A stretch of 64,000 bases of DNA. Source: Symbiodinium natans (Eukaryota > Sar > Dinophyceae > Suessiales > Symbiodiniaceae). Under the pieces are notes generated by a model that saw only the letters and a list, made by a program, of their open reading frames with translations, made no database searches and was not told the DNA's origin. The DNA lies in NCBI GenBank assembly GCA_905221605.1, contig CAJNDS010000481.1:62001-126000 (forward strand), written 5' to 3'. The position numbers and the translations under genes were made by a program. Positions 10,041 to 19,556 of this stretch are shown piece by piece; position 1 is the stretch's first letter; the number at the start of each line of letters is the position of its first letter.

Positions 10041-11845
10041 TCAGCTAGGAGGGCCGGCTAGGCTGTCCAGTGCTAGGCGGCAGGCTTTGTGGCGGCACAT
10101 GCGGTCCGGAGCGGGCCCTGCGAGCTCCATTCCGGCTGGGCCGATCAGTATCCCGCAGGCTGTGCGCCATTGGGTCTCAGAGGCAATGTGTGCCATATGC
10201 ACGGCTCCCCACGGGCCATTTGCAAGGATGATGCTGTTGATATCGGAGGCTGTGCCAGTCTTACGTGGCGGAGGGGCCTCCGTGGGGCTGGTATCCTCTT
10301 CCGAGGAGTTCTGAGAAGTGTCTGAGTAGAGGCTGGAGTCGTCTGAGGCGTCGTTAGTGCCGGCTGCTTCGCCGCTTGCCTGCATGAAACGAACATCCCT
10401 GCGGTATAGGAAGCGGCGCAGGCGGGGCTCCAGGTGGGAGAGGGCTAGGCTGCTCGGGGCAGCGTGTCTAGGCACCGAGAAAGGCGGTTCGGTGGTGGGG
10501 GCTTGACCCCCACGGGCGATTGGGCGCGAGGGGCGCCAACCGTCTGCCACCTTCTGGGACACGGTGGTTTGCACCCATAGGCTATCGACCGTGTTGTCTC
10601 TGCCGTAAAGCTCGGCACTACTTTTGTGATGGCCGGCGGTGCGGCGGGCGTCTTCGGGCAGGCGTTGTTGTTTGGCGGCGCTGAGGAGGCCGACTTTGAG
10701 GCTGTGGATTGTGAAGGCGCTGGCCTCGTCACTGCATGCAGTGTTAGGGGCCTTAGGGCTGGTAAGTTGCATGCAGGCGCGCAAGGCAGGCAGGGCCTGT
10801 GAGTAGGACATAGGCGACCGAAAGGCGAAGTCTGTTGTGGCTTTGGAGGCCCAATTGGGCAGGATAGGAAGCAGGAAATCGGGCTCGAGTTCCGAGTTCC
10901 AGAAAGCCTCTGTGGCCAGCCAGCACCTGTGTAGGCACCTGACAGGCCTGTCAGAGTCACGGCGAACGGCTGTCCTGTGCGCGATGTCTTAGTGGACCAG
11001 CAGATCCCGCGAAGGGACTGGGCTGTGAGGCTGAGGCTGGAGAGGCGGACTCGTTGCAAGTCGCCGAAGCGCAGGCAGGCGTGGTATGCCAAGAGGAAAG
11101 CTCCAAGCAGTAGAACCAGCTGTGTGCCGGAGGCTGGGCTGCAGACAATCTCTTCCCAGGCGACGACACAGGCCATGGGCAGGGGCAGGGCTTCTTTGCG
11201 ATCTCTGGGCGGGCAGTCCCAGGCAAAGGCTTGAATGATGGCGTTTGAGACCATGCCGAGGAGGGCTTCCATCTGTGCCGTCCGGGCGAGCCAGGAGAGA
11301 GCGCGCAGCATGGTTTTGGGTGAGACGCGGCAGACGTCACGATCTTGTGCTTTTGATTCAAGAGCGGCATCGAGAAAGTCGGCTAGGCGGGCAAGAGTCA
11401 GCGTGTCTAGGCTGATGTCCTGGGCTTGCAGGAAGGCAACGAATTGAGTGCATGCCGAGAGGTAGGCTTCCAGGCTGGAAGGTGCGTACTTGGCAATTGC
11501 CCGCAGTCGATGTTTGTCGGGCGTGAGGGAAAGGGACGTCTCTTCCCAAAGCTGGCTGAAGCTGCCTATGAAGGCAAGCAATTGGAGCCATGCGCGACCG
11601 CATGCTGTTCGGCGCTCGTCATCTTGGAGGCGTCTGGTGACGAGGCTGGGCCGAGCAGGCAGTCTCTGTTGTGTGGATGGCGGCCGAGAGGCTGCTGCCT
11701 TGCTGAAGGCGTGGCTGGGCACCTCTTCCGTCGAGGTCTGGAGTAGCGGGGTCTGATGCAGAGGAGCGGGCCTATTAAGGGAGGTGCTTAAGGGCGGGGG
11801 TCGGGGAATCGGGGCCGGCTTGGGCTGTGCAGTCGGGAGGGCCAC
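10041..11845 (-). pseudogene. Tyrosine recombinase of element A, one frameshift
   Basis: Predicted integrase for circular element DNA. The first frame (11845-10445) has a proline-rich leader, a helical core-binding region, and the catalytic domain with ACLRFGDLQRVRL (first catalytic Arg) and STKTSRTGQ (the beta-hairpin Lys region). The second frame (10811-10041) has TIHSLKVGLLSAA (box II, His-x-x-Lys where most YRs have His-x-x-Arg), TAGHHKSSAELYGR (second His and the nucleophilic Tyr), an acidic/Ser linker, and a C-terminal module with VHMAHIAS, ACG and MCRHKAC. The frame switch is near 10.8-10.95 kb. Box II Lys and the C-terminal module are shared with B and C. Confidence 0.75.
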
Positions 11846-12402
11846 GTGAAAGCGCTTGCACTATGCAGGCGGAGGCAATCCTCCCGTAGGCGGGCAGGGG
11901 GCTCCATGGGCGGGCCCCGAGCGCGGCGGCAACTCCTCCGGCAGGCTATGCGTTCCGCGGTCGGAGCAGCTGGGATATGTGATGGGGTGCTTGCACAGGC
12001 ATGCGTGCGCGAGCTTTGGGCGGCCTTAGCGGCAAAGATAACTGAGTTGAGCTGACAGATTCACCGGGGTGGCTAGCTGGCGTGAAGGAGAGGCGGTAGG
12101 CTGATCAAGTCCCAGGAGCCAGAGTGCGGGGACGACTCCGGGGGGCCTGGGCAAGATTCCGGCATGGCAGATCTGGGGCTGTGGGATGCGCGGTCCTCTA
12201 TGAGGGATAAAGCGTCATCTTCCAGGTAGGCGGCCCCTAGTTCCGCATCCGACTCGATGCTGAGCCGGTGGTGCGGCGAAAGCAGGCTGGGTTCCGAGCT
12301 GGGCCCGAGTCTGGCTCGCTTGCTGTCCGGAGTTGGGCTCCAGGAGGCACGGGGCTTGAACAGGGCATGTGACATGTTGGGGCGCAGGAAGTCAACAGGC
12401 TC

Positions 12403-13864
12403 TCAAGAACGGCTGCGGCAAGCAACGAGACGGATCATCCAGGCCGCATGTCGGGGCTGCATGTGTGCATACATGGATGCAAGACAAAAAACAAGCATGC
12501 AAGCTAGGCACCCCTTTTCCTTTATCTCGTTCGCGTCGAGGATGTCGAAGATGAGCTGCACCTGGTCAGGGGGAAGGGAGGAGGCAGCAGGGGGAGCATG
12601 TCTGTATCCCTGGCGGCAGAGGCTTTTTTGGCACATGTGCGATCTGGGCAGTGTGGGCAAGAAACTTGTGTCCTGAGCAAGAAAGGCCCTGAAGTTGGGC
12701 AGTGATCTTCCTAGGCGTGCCAAAACACGTGTGGGCGGGGCAGGCCAGTGAGCGCCCTTAGGGCCTGGCGAAATGCCCCCAGGGGGATTCCCTGCGCCGG
12801 TCGAATTCGTGGCAGCGGCTGCATTGGTGGCGATCGTGCCTATCGGCGTCAGGATCATCCACGTTTTGGGCACACACGAGGCCCCATGGGCAAAAGGGCT
12901 GAGTGCTGCAGGGCCTGGCACATCGTAGGCGTCTGTTGTGGTCCGTGTAGAGGAGTCGTGTGTCCTCCTGGGCAATCCGGAAAGTGTCCGGTAGGCAGAT
13001 GCTGGGCACAATGGTGCAACCGCGATACCTCCTGTCGGGCGGCTCGGGGATGCGGGCAGGGAGGCAGTCTGTCGGCAGGGTCCCGAAGGGCGGGCCTGCG
13101 AGGCTCGTGTGCGTCCCCTTTTTCGGAGAGTAGGCCGAGCAGGTCTGTATCTGCGTCAGTCCTGCCATCGTCGGCTGCTCGGTTGCCGGGCCGTCGGCGG
13201 GCTCCGGCAGGCTGGGCGGGTTGTCAAAAGGATATGGGCCCGAGAAGACGGAAAAGGACTCCGTGTCCAGCATGAACTTTGATCCGATGATCCCCTGGGC
13301 GGCTTGGGACTTGATGAGCTCGTAGTCCAGGCTGTGGATCATGATGGAGTTGTTGTCGTCTCTGACGACGCACTCCCGTCCATCTTCAAAGCACGACATA
13401 GGCAAAGGCCCGTGCTGGTGCCTGGGCTGAGTAGGCGGGCTGCAGGCATCGGAGGCGTCTGCTGCTAGAGGCGGAGGCGATGAGTCCTCTCTGGGCGAGG
13501 GGGCCTCGTATGTGAACCAGAAGGTCGACCAGTCCACCTCCTTGGCACCTCTAGGCGGCTGACCTAGGCCGTAGAAGTGATACCACGTGCGGTCATCATA
13601 TCGCTTCATGGGCAGGTGGTAGGCATCGGGCGGTGTGGGCTCTGTGGGCTTGGCTTTGACCGGCACACCTTTGGGCTGTGCGGGAGGCTGTGGCTCTGGC
13701 GGGGCAAGGCTCAGTAGGCACTGCATCCTCGGACTCCTCCAGATCCGGGTCAGGCAGTGTGCTAGGCCCTGCAAAGAAGGCAGCGACCGCGTCGGTGGCT
13801 TCCTCGGCAAGATCAGCCCAAGCCTTCCTTTCCAAGGCTGTGGCGTCGGCAGGAATCTTGCCAC
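12403..13864 (-). pseudogene. Accessory ORF of element A with Cys-rich segment
   Basis: A 368-codon frame (13864-12758) starts at GTG; the first ATGs lie well inside. It contains KRYDDRTWYHFYGLGQPP, VDWSTFWFTYEAP, CVVRDDNNSIMIHSLDYEL and a Cys-rich end (CARPC...FCPWGLVC...CSRCHEF) that could bind zinc. A second frame (13011-12403) continues with a SHMCQKSLCRQGY segment and PPDQVQLIFDILDANEIKEK, so the original protein was probably longer and has been shifted. No known family recognised. From 12.4 to 11.85 kb only a 100-codon Ser/Pro-rich frame (12375-12073) is open, which I cannot assign. Confidence 0.4.
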
Positions 13865-13911
13865 CAGGCGCCCTCGGCAGTGGAGGCAGGTCGGGGCCCG
13901 TGGCAGGCGTT

Positions 13912-14436
13912 TCAGGCTTGGAGTGCGCGATGCAGCTCAGTAGGCACGAGAACTTGGTCTCGGTTGAAGTGCAGTGTAGGCAGTGCGCGGCCCTCGGCAA
14001 AGGCTTTGCGGACGTGGTTAGCCGTCCATAGGCAGGACGTGGCTTGATCAACGAAGCTCCAGTCACGGCGCTGGGCGTCTGGGTTGCTCCCTTGTGCAGG
14101 GGCAGGCGGGCACTGCGAAGCCGAGGCAAGCAGCGCTTCCCGTCGTGCCTGGGCGGCGGCTTTGCAGTCTGCAAGCTCTTGGGCTTGTTGGGGCGTCAGC
14201 AAGGCAGGGGCCGACTGGGCAGGCTGCACGGCGGGACCGGAGTCCGCGGTGCTGGAGGCTTGGGCAGGCTCCGCGGGGCAGGAGGCCGAGGTAGTGGGCG
14301 GCTCGGCAGGCTTGGGCTGACCAGTGGGCACGGTCTGCCCGGCAAGCCCTCCAATGAGGCTTTGCTTGGCACTGTCGTCCAACTGCGCCCAGAGGGCAGC
14401 AAACTGGGCGAGAGCGTTGTCCGGCGTTTGGGCCAT
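13912..14436 (-). CDS. Accessory ORF of element A, unknown function
   Basis: 174 codons from an ATG. The N-terminal half is low-complexity Pro/Ala/Ser/Gln. The C-terminal half looks folded: RRDWSFVDQATSCLWTANHVRKAFAEGRALPTLHFNRDQ. No family recognised. It sits between the Cys-rich accessory ORF and the DWW ORF, all on the same strand as the retroelement core. Between this ORF and the next (14.44-14.97 kb) I see no convincing gene. Confidence 0.4.
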   Translation of the reverse strand: MAQTPDNALAQFAALWAQLDDSAKQSLIGGLAGQTVPTGQPKPAEPPTTSASCPAEPAQASSTADSGPAVQPAQSAPALLTPQQAQELADCKAAAQARREALLASASQCPPAPAQGSNPDAQRRDWSFVDQATSCLWTANHVRKAFAEGRALPTLHFNRDQVLVPTELHRALQA

Positions 14437-14970
14437 TGGGCGGAAAACGCAGGAGAAGGCAAAGAAGGCGGGGGGCTAGCAGAGGGCTTGAGAAAGAGCG
14501 CTGAGCACATGGATGCAGCGCGGGTCACGTAACCACATGAGGCATGCAGAAGAGACCCTTGACAGCAAAAAAGCGTGTGCAGTGCGCAACCGTGAGGCGG
14601 GCCTTGACCGGGCGTCGCTGGGCTCGGGCTACAGGGCGTACCTGAAGTCAACAGGGTCACAGGGCACTGTCTCTTCAAAGGGCAGAGGAGCGTGTGCGGG
14701 CACGTACACGTGGGCCATCCGGTAGGCCGATGAAAGAAAATTCTTGTGGCCTGACCGAAACAGAAAGTGCATGGTTATGTTCACCACAGAACTGGACCCA
14801 AGAGACTGTAGGTGCCGGGCGGAAACGATGAGGTCCTGGTAGAAGTGCTCGACCAAATACCTGGCAGGGAGGGGGGTCAAGGAGGGTCTTAGAACAGAAC
14901 CCTGTAGTCACATGTGCTAGGGCACCACTTGGGCTCGGGGCGGCATGGGCCAGGCGGCCGGCGTGTCAGG

Positions 14971-15606
14971 CTAGAGATCCGAGGCGGATGTGCTGGAGCC
15001 GTCTTCGGGCTCGAAAGAGGCGTGGCTGGGCGGCATGGGCAGCCCCGAGAGGTACCACCTGCAGTCGGAGGCGGTCCACCAGTCGATGGCGTGCATGGAG
15101 TGCCTGGAGGCTGGCGATAGGCAGGCCCATATGCTGGACAAAATGTGGCTCAAGGAGACCAGGCAGCGCCAACGGACCTGCAGAGGCAGGAGTGCGGCAA
15201 TAGGCAGGCCGTGCAGAGCAAGGACATGGGCATGTGTGCGCTGCAAGGGCGTCATGTGTAGAGAACACTGCCGGCGGCATTGTGTGTTCTGGTACCGAGC
15301 ACAAAAGGAGCGCATGGGCGGCGTGAAAACCATGTTGACCCCGTGGCGCGGCCCGGCAGGCAAGGGAGGCAGAATCTGGGCTGCATTGCTCAGCAGGTGC
15401 TGAGGTGGCGGGGCCTTAGGCTGAGGCTGGGGCACAATAGGCGGCGCGGCGGCGGGGGCCAGGCTGACCCGCGAGAGGGCATGGCTATGTGAGAAAGCTT
15501 CATGGGCGGACGAGGCAGCTGGATCTGGGGCTGTGTCGCTGCTGTCCTCCGTGCAGCTCCAAGGCTCGGAGTTCCATGGGCACTCGTCATAATCAGAGCC
15601 GGCCAT
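14971..15606 (-). CDS. DWW ORF of element A, conserved accessory protein
   Basis: 211 codons from an ATG at 15606. The N-terminus is Ser/Pro/Ala-rich; the C-terminus has SIWACLSPASRHSMHAIDWW followed by TASDCRWYLSGLPMPP and an acidic Ser-rich end. Element B encodes the same block (ALWSFLTPADRQSVQASDWW, then a D-x-RW and a short Pro-rich acidic tail) at 23.1-23.5 kb, also at the 5' side of the element. Conservation between two otherwise diverged elements supports a real protein. Function unknown. The frame is continuous with the upstream 290-codon ORF except for one TAA at 15712-15714. Confidence 0.55.
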   Translation of the reverse strand: MAGSDYDECPWNSEPWSCTEDSSDTAPDPAASSAHEAFSHSHALSRVSLAPAAAPPIVPQPQPKAPPPQHLLSNAAQILPPLPAGPRHGVNMVFTPPMRSFCARYQNTQCRRQCSLHMTPLQRTHAHVLALHGLPIAALLPLQVRWRCLVSLSHILSSIWACLSPASRHSMHAIDWWTASDCRWYLSGLPMPPSHASFEPEDGSSTSASDL

Positions 15607-15711
15607 GGGCAGGCTGCTGGGCAGGGTGTAGGCGGTCGAGCGGGTGAACTTGAAGCCAAAAGGAGCTGTCGGAGCATGACCTGGGCGGGCATGTTGGTTA
15701 GGGCTTAAGGC

Positions 15712-16584
15712 TTAGGGGGGCAGGTTCCGTTCGAGGCGGTTAATCCTCTCTTCTAGGCAAAGGATTTCACGGCGTATCCTGGCAAGGGGGTTGGCTTCAG
15801 ACCATTGATCTGCCGGCACTTGGAAAGTTCTCAGGGTGGCGAGATGTGCATTGTAGGGCAAGGCTGCCATACGTCTGGCGATGTTGAGCTGTGCAGGCAA
15901 GGGCTCCACCGTGGCGCTGAGGCGGAGAAATTCGGCCTGGGCCCGAATCTTGTAGGCCAGGAAATCCGAGGCCAGCAAGTCGAGGTCCTCATTCAGGCGG
16001 GCATAGGCTACATGGGCTTGGGTTAGGGCATTAAGGGCAGACGCGAGGCTGTGTTTAAAGTGCTCGGCTTGGCCGCCGAGTAGGCGGGAGTGGATCTCTT
16101 GGGCTCGGAGCTGGTTGTGCTGGTAGGTCAGGAGGTCCTGCATGAGAGCGACATCCTGCAAGATTGAGGACAGCTGAGCGTCCGGGAAGGTCCGGCTATC
16201 TGGGCCAGGGGCTCTTGTGCCGTAAAGGAGCTCTGAAGGCGGCGCGTGAGCCGTAAGCAGGGCTGTCACAGAAGCTGCAGTAGGCAGGGCTGTCACAGAA
16301 GCTGCAGGGCACTGCGAGGATGTAGGCCTTGATGAAGTCGGGCATCCAGTGGGCGCAGGTGCTTCAGGAGGGCGTCTCGTGGGCGCAGTCGGCATGGAGC
16401 TCGGGCATCCCGTGTGAGCTTGCGCGGTCGAGAGGCCCTCAGGCTGCCACAAAGCGATGCGTCTTTGATGCAAGTTGAGCAGCTGTTGCCAGCTGCCACA
16501 GTAATCCTCGTCCGAGGCGTCTTGGGCTGTCCACATAGGCATGGGACTGTTCGAGGCCATGGGCGCGGGCGACTCTCGGGGCAT
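15712..16584 (-). CDS. Accessory ORF of element A, helical/coiled-coil protein
   Basis: 290 codons from an ATG. The first 120 residues are Pro/Ser/Thr-rich with a duplicated ASVTALPTA/ASVTALLTA segment, matching a 21-bp direct repeat near 16.26-16.31 kb. The C-terminal half is a long predicted helix (LSSILQDVALMQDLLTYQHN..., LNEDLDLLASDFLAYKIRAQ, IRREILCLEERINRLERNL) suggestive of coiled coil and oligomerisation. No family recognised. It is the most 5' ORF of the minus-strand cluster and may be the first gene of element A or of a separate neighbour. Confidence 0.45.
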   Translation of the reverse strand: MPRESPAPMASNSPMPMWTAQDASDEDYCGSWQQLLNLHQRRIALWQPEGLSTAQAHTGCPSSMPTAPTRRPPEAPAPTGCPTSSRPTSSQCPAASVTALPTAASVTALLTAHAPPSELLYGTRAPGPDSRTFPDAQLSSILQDVALMQDLLTYQHNQLRAQEIHSRLLGGQAEHFKHSLASALNALTQAHVAYARLNEDLDLLASDFLAYKIRAQAEFLRLSATVEPLPAQLNIARRMAALPYNAHLATLRTFQVPADQWSEANPLARIRREILCLEERINRLERNLPP

Positions 16585-16943
16585 GCCAGAGAGGAAACAC
16601 CGGGCTTACTGGGCCTGGAACCTCTAGAAAGACAACTAGGGGCGTAGCGGCCTCGAAAAAGATGCTCACACGCTATGCATGGCCCCAACTCGGGTTAGGT
16701 CAGGGCCAGCTGAGCCTCATGATTCGTGCGTGTCAAAACACCTGGGAAACAAAAACCCAGTGCGAGGCGCTGGGAACGACGCCCCAAAACCCTGCTGCAA
16801 CGAGGTGGCCCCTGCGTTCTCGCTCTTACTAACAAGGGCCAGAGCACCCACGCCGCAGCAGCTCTGGGTACTCGGCTACCTCTACCAACCAAAACCCACC
16901 CCATTGACGGGCAGTGGAGTGGTTGACTGCCCTGGCGTTCACA

Positions 16944-18965
16944 CTACAGGCAGCAGAGTGGCCACAACGGTCCCCTGTCTGCCACACGAGGCTTCCCATG
17001 CACGAGTCTGTCATGCAGTAATTGCAACGCTGCAAGCCCTGAGGCGTCGAGGGGGACCGGCAGGCGAGAGGTGTGGTCTACTCTCCCCCAAATCTGTGCA
17101 TCCGCATACTGCAGCTTCCCTATGAAGGACGGCAACTCGCAGGGGACGAGGGCCTTGGCTTCGAGCGCGGTTTTTAATGCTTCGGCGAGCTCCTCACATC
17201 GGCTCTGCTTATTGCGGATCTTCACTAAGCCGCACGCGGAGTCACTAACATCTAGCGTGACACCCAAAACATCTACCTGCTGCGAAAAATCCGTGCACTT
17301 TTCTGGGGCGAAAGAAAACCCGACCATTTTCAAGAAGGCTTTAATGGTCGCGGCTGTCGAAGTCGACACAGTGGCATGTGAAACCATCGGGAAGTCGTCA
17401 CAGTAAGCGGCCCAGGACACCCCAAAACTACATCCTATGGCGTGCAGTAAGAAGCTGACCCTTAGGAAGTGATGAACGCTTGCAAGAGCCCCGAAAGGCA
17501 AGGTCCTCATCAGAAAGCATGTGACGCTACCCGAACTCGGGTCTTTGAGCGTCACGACGCTCTTGTCATAATCGAGTGGATGCAGAGCGAGTTGCTTATA
17601 GGCCGATTTTAGGTCAAGGGTAGCCACCTCAAGCGGAACAGTGGCCTTGACCATAGCCCACTCCTTATGAACATGACCCACAAGCCTCTCGCCAGAAGAC
17701 AGGGTGAAGTCAACAGCTCCTCGATCGCGGTAGAAATGAGCCAACACGGTTAACGACCAGATGATGTGGTCGAGCGCCTGAAGCACGATCTTCTCGGAGG
17801 TGCTGCACGCGATATTGACGAGGGATTCTTTGAAGTCGTCTATCGGGCGCAGCTTCCCCCGCTGTACCACTGCAAACCGTCTGACCGGTAACCAGCGCTG
17901 GAACATCTGATCCACTTCTTGGGGAGTGTAGGGGCCTTCTAGCCAGTGTTTCTGCTTGGCTTCTTCCATAGTCACATCAAAGAGCTGCTGCGCATTTTCG
18001 TCTACCTTGGCTTGGGCGATTTTGCTCAAGAGATCCGCCTTGCGGACGGCGGACTGTTGCATCAGCTCATCCTCGCTCAAGGCACCAAGCGCTCCACCGA
18101 CTCGAAACACTCCTGAAGGCTTCAGGCAACCCACTAACCTAAACCCCGAGCGGATCTCAGCAAACAGCTCAGTGTCGGGCCACTGTATGTCCTTGGCCAT
18201 TTCTTCAAGAAGGCATAGCCGCTTGCCCGCTAGCACTTGCCTCACTTGAGGGTGCATGGCCTCACGCAATTTGGCTTCGAATGGCTCTAGTTCTTTTGCT
18301 CTGTCACGCCATCGTTGCATCTTGAGGAGCCGCGCTTTGCACAAGTCGGTCGGCGAGCTGACGAGTTGTTCGAACAAGCTCCTGGTCAAGTAGTCAGGGA
18401 GCTGGGCGAGCGAATCGAACGGGTGGAAGAGCCTGCTTGCTTCTTCGACGAACTCGACGAAGTCCCTGAAAACCCCGAACACACAAAATACACCTTTATC
18501 CCCCCTATTCTCGGCACGCAAAAGCTTGCTCCCTGCGGGGACCTTGGGCAAAGATCGGGTCAGGCAACGCTTGCCGTTCAGTGAAGGGAGATGCGGTAAC
18601 GTGCATGACACAACAGAAGCATACTCCGACACGACCTGTGGCCGCAGGCGTCCCCGAGGCTGGCGGTGAGCCCGAGCCAGAACGGGCTGGGCAGCGCCTA
18701 AGGGCTGCTGGCGTTGATGCGCCACGTGCTCAAAGACATCACACAGCGCATGGCACAGGGGAGTGGGATGTGCGGCCTCTTGTGCGGTGGACCACTCATT
18801 AGTGGCGGTCAAACCCCAGGGCTCATGCGAGGCGCAGCCTGGGCAAGCACGATTCATACGACCTATGGCCTCGGAACTGCACAGGAAGGATGTCTGCTTG
18901 TTGTGGGAACTGCCGAAGGCGCAGGCTTCAAGCGCTTGCAATGTTTCGCGTCGAACGCCCAGCAA
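16944..18965 (-). pseudogene. MTase C-terminal remnant fused to reverse transcriptase (YCDD), element B
   Basis: A long open frame. Its first 60 residues (SFLCSSEAIGRMNRACPG, then W and STAQEAAHP) align with the C-terminal MTase segment of element C (KLLCSPECFESLRASCPG, W, ATKDEAAYP), so MTase motifs I, IV and VI have been deleted. RT follows: RRFAVVQRGKLRPIDDF, VATLDLKSAYKQLALHP (motif A), MRTLPFGALASVHHF, AAYCDDFPMV (catalytic YCDD) and VDVLGVTLDV. The end, LQLLHDRLVHGKPRVA, is the RT-RH connection and is then lost near 17.0 kb. RT itself looks intact; the copy cannot be autonomous without RNase H. Confidence 0.75.
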
Positions 18966-19310
18966 CTCTCGGAGACATTCAACCGGAAGCCGGCATGAGT
19001 AGTGCCCTCAAGGACCTCGGAGTCCTGCCCGTCTGGGTGCTCCACGAACACCTCGCCACCTTGGAAATGGCTTAAGGGGGCGATGATATTTGGGACACTG
19101 CTGTTAAAGGAGTCCTGATGCAAGGGTGAGCGTAGATTGCGAAACACCGCCACCGTGGAGAATTGCATGCCAGGCGCGACCTGCTGGAGGCAAGCTGCAA
19201 GATATCGAGCCACATGGGGCATGTCCGTGGTGCTTTTCCTAACGGCTGTGATTCCCCCCCGGTTCCGTGCACCCACAGTCCATCCAAAAGTGTCAAAATG
19301 TGCTCCGCAG
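18863..19310 (-). pseudogene. 2OG-Fe(II) oxygenase-like domain of element B
   Basis: Homologous to the N-terminal domain of the element C fusion. It carries NLRSPLHQDSFNS (the His-x-Asp iron ligands), PLSHFQGGEVFVEH, and SESCWAFDAKHCKR (candidate second iron His), matching C's ATPLHKD, FQGGGLWIEG and LVFDAWSNYHQ. After that His, the segment that should carry the 2-oxoglutarate-binding Arg is missing. The deletion that removes it also removes the MTase core, since the MTase remnant continues in the overlapping frame (18965). No ATG; upstream it reads back to a shift near 19.3-19.5 kb. TET/JBP-like, AlkB-like or prolyl-hydroxylase-like affinities cannot be separated by eye. Confidence 0.6.
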
Positions 19311-19547
19311 CAAAAACTGAACTTTCAAGAAAATGCTTGGCCTTCGAATTGCAAGAGCCGGGTCGCCCAGCTTGGCCACCTTCAGCGGTGGTTCAGGTGG
19401 AAAACAGGAAGAATTGTCTGGGCGGTCATTGTCGCCTGCAGGCTCCGGATCAAGAATCGCCTCATCGGCGGCACCTACCGCCTTGGGCGGGGGTGCGTCG
19501 GCATGCATAGCGGACCCTGCCTCGGAGGGAGAGTCCTCGTGACGGCC

Positions 19548-19556
19548 TAGTCACGA
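19548..19556 (-). promoter_or_regulatory. In-frame TGA CTA after Gag: candidate readthrough site (B)
   Basis: The Gag stop at 19551-19553 reads TGA CTA GGC. The same frame then stays open for about 85 codons to 19293. TGA followed by CTA is an established leaky-stop context in viral and cellular readthrough genes. The oxygenase domain is reached only after a later frameshift in this copy. Confidence 0.6.

Larger units (their letters stand above)
5040..16990 (-). mobile_element. Element A: DIRS-like YR retrotransposon with MTase, decayed
   Basis: All recognisable coding here is on the minus strand. In element order it runs: accessory ORFs (16.6-12.1 kb), tyrosine recombinase (11.8-10.0), Gag (10.0-8.7), C5-MTase-like domain (8.3-7.0), reverse transcriptase (7.0-5.6) and RNase H (6.1-5.3). 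A YR instead of a DDE integrase, together with RT-RH, places it in the DIRS-like (YR) retrotransposons. The ends are not fixed: CAGGTGAATTTTTC at 5.05 kb and TTCTCGCTCTTACTAAC at 16.83 kb resemble parts of the Y repeats near 24.5 and 36 kb and may be terminal sequence. About 12 kb is large for a DIRS element because of the extra 5' ORFs. Several frameshifts show the copy is defective. Confidence 0.75.

Noticed and set aside
5325-12676. Many plus-strand ORFs across element A
   Set aside because: They are antisense shadows of GC-rich minus-strand RT, MTase, Gag and YR frames and lack motifs.
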